Origin: Balaenoptera acutorostrata
Lineage: Eukaryota; Chordata; Mammalia; Artiodactyla; Balaenopteridae
DNA length: 64,000 nucleotides
Direction of reading: 5' to 3'
Assembly (NCBI RefSeq): GCF_949987535.1
Contig: NW_026645885.1
Span: 205,001 to 269,000 of the forward strand
Within the stretch, counting starts at the first letter, position 1. Each line of letters opens with the position of its first letter. The position numbers were made by a program, and so were the translations under genes. This document shows positions 62,336 through 64,000 of this stretch, piece after piece. The notes under the pieces were generated by a model, which was given only the letters and a program-made list of their open reading frames with translations, was not told the origin of the DNA and ran no database searches.

Positions 62336-64000
62336 ACTTTTCAAAACCCGTGAAACAAAGACAGTGAAAGAGAGAGAAATTCTTACAAAATTCGTTCAGG
62401 GGCTGTGATGCAACGTGGATTGACCATATCTAGACCCACAGCTGATTGAGACATAAGGGTGGACACTCTTGGGGGCTGAGAGGTTCGGTGAGGTTGGGTG
62501 AGCCAACGCAGACCCTTTCAAGTAACTACTGCATGGTACCCAATCCCATGGGTCCCAAATCTCCAGGTTCAAGGGCATCTTCCTACGTCGAAAACAGGCA
62601 TGAGAAACCCAGAAGATGGTACACCGTGTGATCGGGAAAGGTTTCTAAAACGCACCTCATTCTCATCTCCTTTGCTCGGGTTCGCCATTCCAGCCGATTT
62701 ACTAGCCATCTCCCTCCTTGGAGAATCAGCACCTTTAACCTCCTGTTCCGTACAGGTTGCAATTTGTCCTGAGGATGAACGGGAAGAGGGGGGAACCAAT
62801 GAGAGACTAGCTCTAGGTGTTGGGACAGGCACAGGTCACTCTATTTTCCCATCAGGAAGAAGAATTAAGCACAAGCTCAGCCTGCCCCCCAGAACCAGAA
62901 GAGGGCCTGAAGCAATCCTGCGCTTTCTGCGGCCAGCCTCCCAAAAAAGCGAGTTGAAAAATGGAGCTCAGGGGCACTGCAATTCACAAAACCTGCAGAG
63001 TTTTAAATGATACCTCTCGTCCACAAATATATTAAGGGAAGGCAACGAAGAGGCTTTGAAAGCAAGGCAGAATTGCAGGAAACAGATTCAGGAGGTAGAT
63101 TCGAATCGCCTTGAAAGCACATGAAAAGCGGCAAAACGTGGACAATGATGCCCTTGGCCAAAAAGGGCGTATGCGTTTTTTTCCTGAATATATTCAGGAA
63201 AAAACGCATACGCCCTTTTTGGCCAACCAAGCAACCTGGAAAGGCCAATCAGCGCTCCAAAGAAGTCTCGCTTCCCAGCGGGCAAAAGGGCCATGGGGAA
63301 AAAAGTGTCCAAACCAGAAATGCAGGACCGGCCATGGAGAAATGGGAGCCTTGCTACGCTGATGGGTGGGATGTAAATTGCCAACAGCCACTCTGGAGAA
63401 GTGTACGGTGTGTTCGGAAACATCTAAAAAACACAGCTTGGAGAGCATAGGGCACTTCCACTCATGGGCGTATAAATTGGGAAAACTAAAAATCAGCAAG
63501 ACACAGGCACCCCAAAGTTTAGGGCTGCTCTGTTGACAAGAACCCCCACTTCATTACACCTTAAATATCCTAGGAAAGAGAAAAATGGATAAAGAAGTTG
63601 GGGTCCTCATGTACAATGGAATATCACTCAGCCATGAAATCAACGTCATAAGGCTAGTAGCAGCACGATGAGTGGATTTAGGTACGACGATTCTAAGTGA
63701 AATAAGTCACACAGAAAAAGACACTTATCATAAGATATCACTTCTAGAGGGAATGTAAAAACCGCTACACTTGAACTGAATTACAAAACAGAACAGAGTC
63801 ACACGTTTAGAAAACACACTATGGCTGCTGAACGGGAAAGGTGAGGTGGGGTGATGCATAAAACAAGGGTTTCAATTTAGCTCAGATACCGTTTCCATAA
63901 ACCCCAATATGTAAGAGACAAGACCTATTCCTTTTTTCAGTGAACTGGACTCAACACCCCCTATTCACTGCACAAGAATATATCTGACTAGTAAGAATCT
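62336..64000 (+). repeat. Partial monomer M36 at right edge, indel-rich
   Basis: The last copy is cut by the window end. It carries many private single-base indels, for example GGGGGCTGAG, GTAACTACTGC, CCAATCCCATG, ACCTCATTCTC, CTTTCTGCGG, CAGCCTCCC, CAAAACCTG and ACAGATTCAGG. The palindrome, 63154-63226, has one extra T in the T run, making it 73 bp. Confidence 0.92.
62465..64000. other. Indel-rich right edge (possible low-quality consensus)
   Basis: About thirteen private single-base indels in 1.5 kb, mostly in or beside short homopolymers: G run near 62471, TAACT near 62525, CAATCC near 62541, missing T near 62660, G run near 62790, TTTCTG near 62926, GCCTCC near 62938, AAAACC near 62990, missing T near 63086, T run near 63176, TTTCC near 63893, CCCC near 63904, and T run near 63935. 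Confidence 0.8.

Larger units (their letters stand above)
1..64000 (+). repeat. L1-derived 1.76-kb satellite array (probable common cetacean satellite)
   Basis: The whole window repeats with a period of 1,757-1,760 bp. Landmarks such as the GGTACCCATCCCATGG block, the 72-bp palindrome and the AATAAATTACTTTT junction recur in every copy, always in the same order and strand. The consensus is 1,759 bp. Shorter and longer copies are explained by shared small indels: a missing C in CATCTCCCTCC (M1, M2, M3, M8), a missing base in the CAGCGGGCAAAAGGG block (M1, M2, M5, M6), a missing A in M4, a missing G before TGTCC (M23, M25), a missing A in M32, and an extra base in CCTTGTGCTC (M27, M28, M29, M31, M33). 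The monomer aligns by eye, from memory of mammalian L1, with the 3' end of ORF2 plus the 3' UTR. A tandem satellite of this size built from L1 is the known common cetacean satellite. The period and array are certain; the taxon is an inference. Confidence 0.95.

Noticed and set aside
1..64000. CRISPR array
   Set aside because: Units of 1.76 kb with no short repeats separated by unique spacers, of mammalian retrotransposon origin, do not fit CRISPR.

Overview
The window is one uninterrupted tandem array of a single DNA satellite. The consensus monomer is 1,759 bp (observed 1,757-1,760 bp), all copies lie head to tail in the same orientation, and I count 35 complete copies plus a partial copy at each end (1-777 and 62336-64000). 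I found no host protein-coding gene, tRNA, rRNA, CRISPR array, insertion sequence or unique spacer. The open frames of 60-283 codons recur every 1.76 kb in conflicting frames on both strands and are incidental to the repeat.

The monomer is a degenerate 5'-truncated L1 (LINE-1) retrotransposon. Compared with mammalian L1 from memory, the + strand is collinear with the 3' part of ORF2 (about the last 1.3-1.4 kb), the ORF2 stop codon, and an L1 3' UTR of the cetartiodactyl type ending in AATAAA. I therefore phase monomers from just after that AATAAA. A 1.7-kb tandem satellite built from L1 is the known signature of the common cetacean satellite, so the source is most likely a whale or dolphin. 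The near-1.76-kb length fits the form I recall for baleen, sperm and other non-delphinoid cetaceans rather than the shorter form (about 1.58 kb) of delphinids. This assignment rests on memory and was not searched.

Inside the ORF2-derived part every monomer carries a 72-bp inverted repeat with no spacer. It is perfect in 21 of 36 copies, has no counterpart in the L1 I recall, and in one copy (59631-59702) shows a symmetric compensatory base-pair change.

Region by region: 778-16599 holds mosaic monomers M1-M9 with two near-identical pairs (M1/M2, M5/M6). 16600-23635 holds two recent single-monomer duplications (M10/M11, M12/M13). 25395-34189 holds a two-monomer pattern X-Y-X-Y-Y'. 37708-44741 holds a dimer repeated twice almost without change (offset 3,517 bp). 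46501-58817 contains a divergent 1,760-bp subfamily D, alternating with ordinary monomers from 50021 onward. Two stretches, 51781-52290 and 62465-64000, carry clusters of private single-base indels that look like consensus errors. Every length difference among the complete monomers is explained by single-base or two-base indels that can be pointed to.
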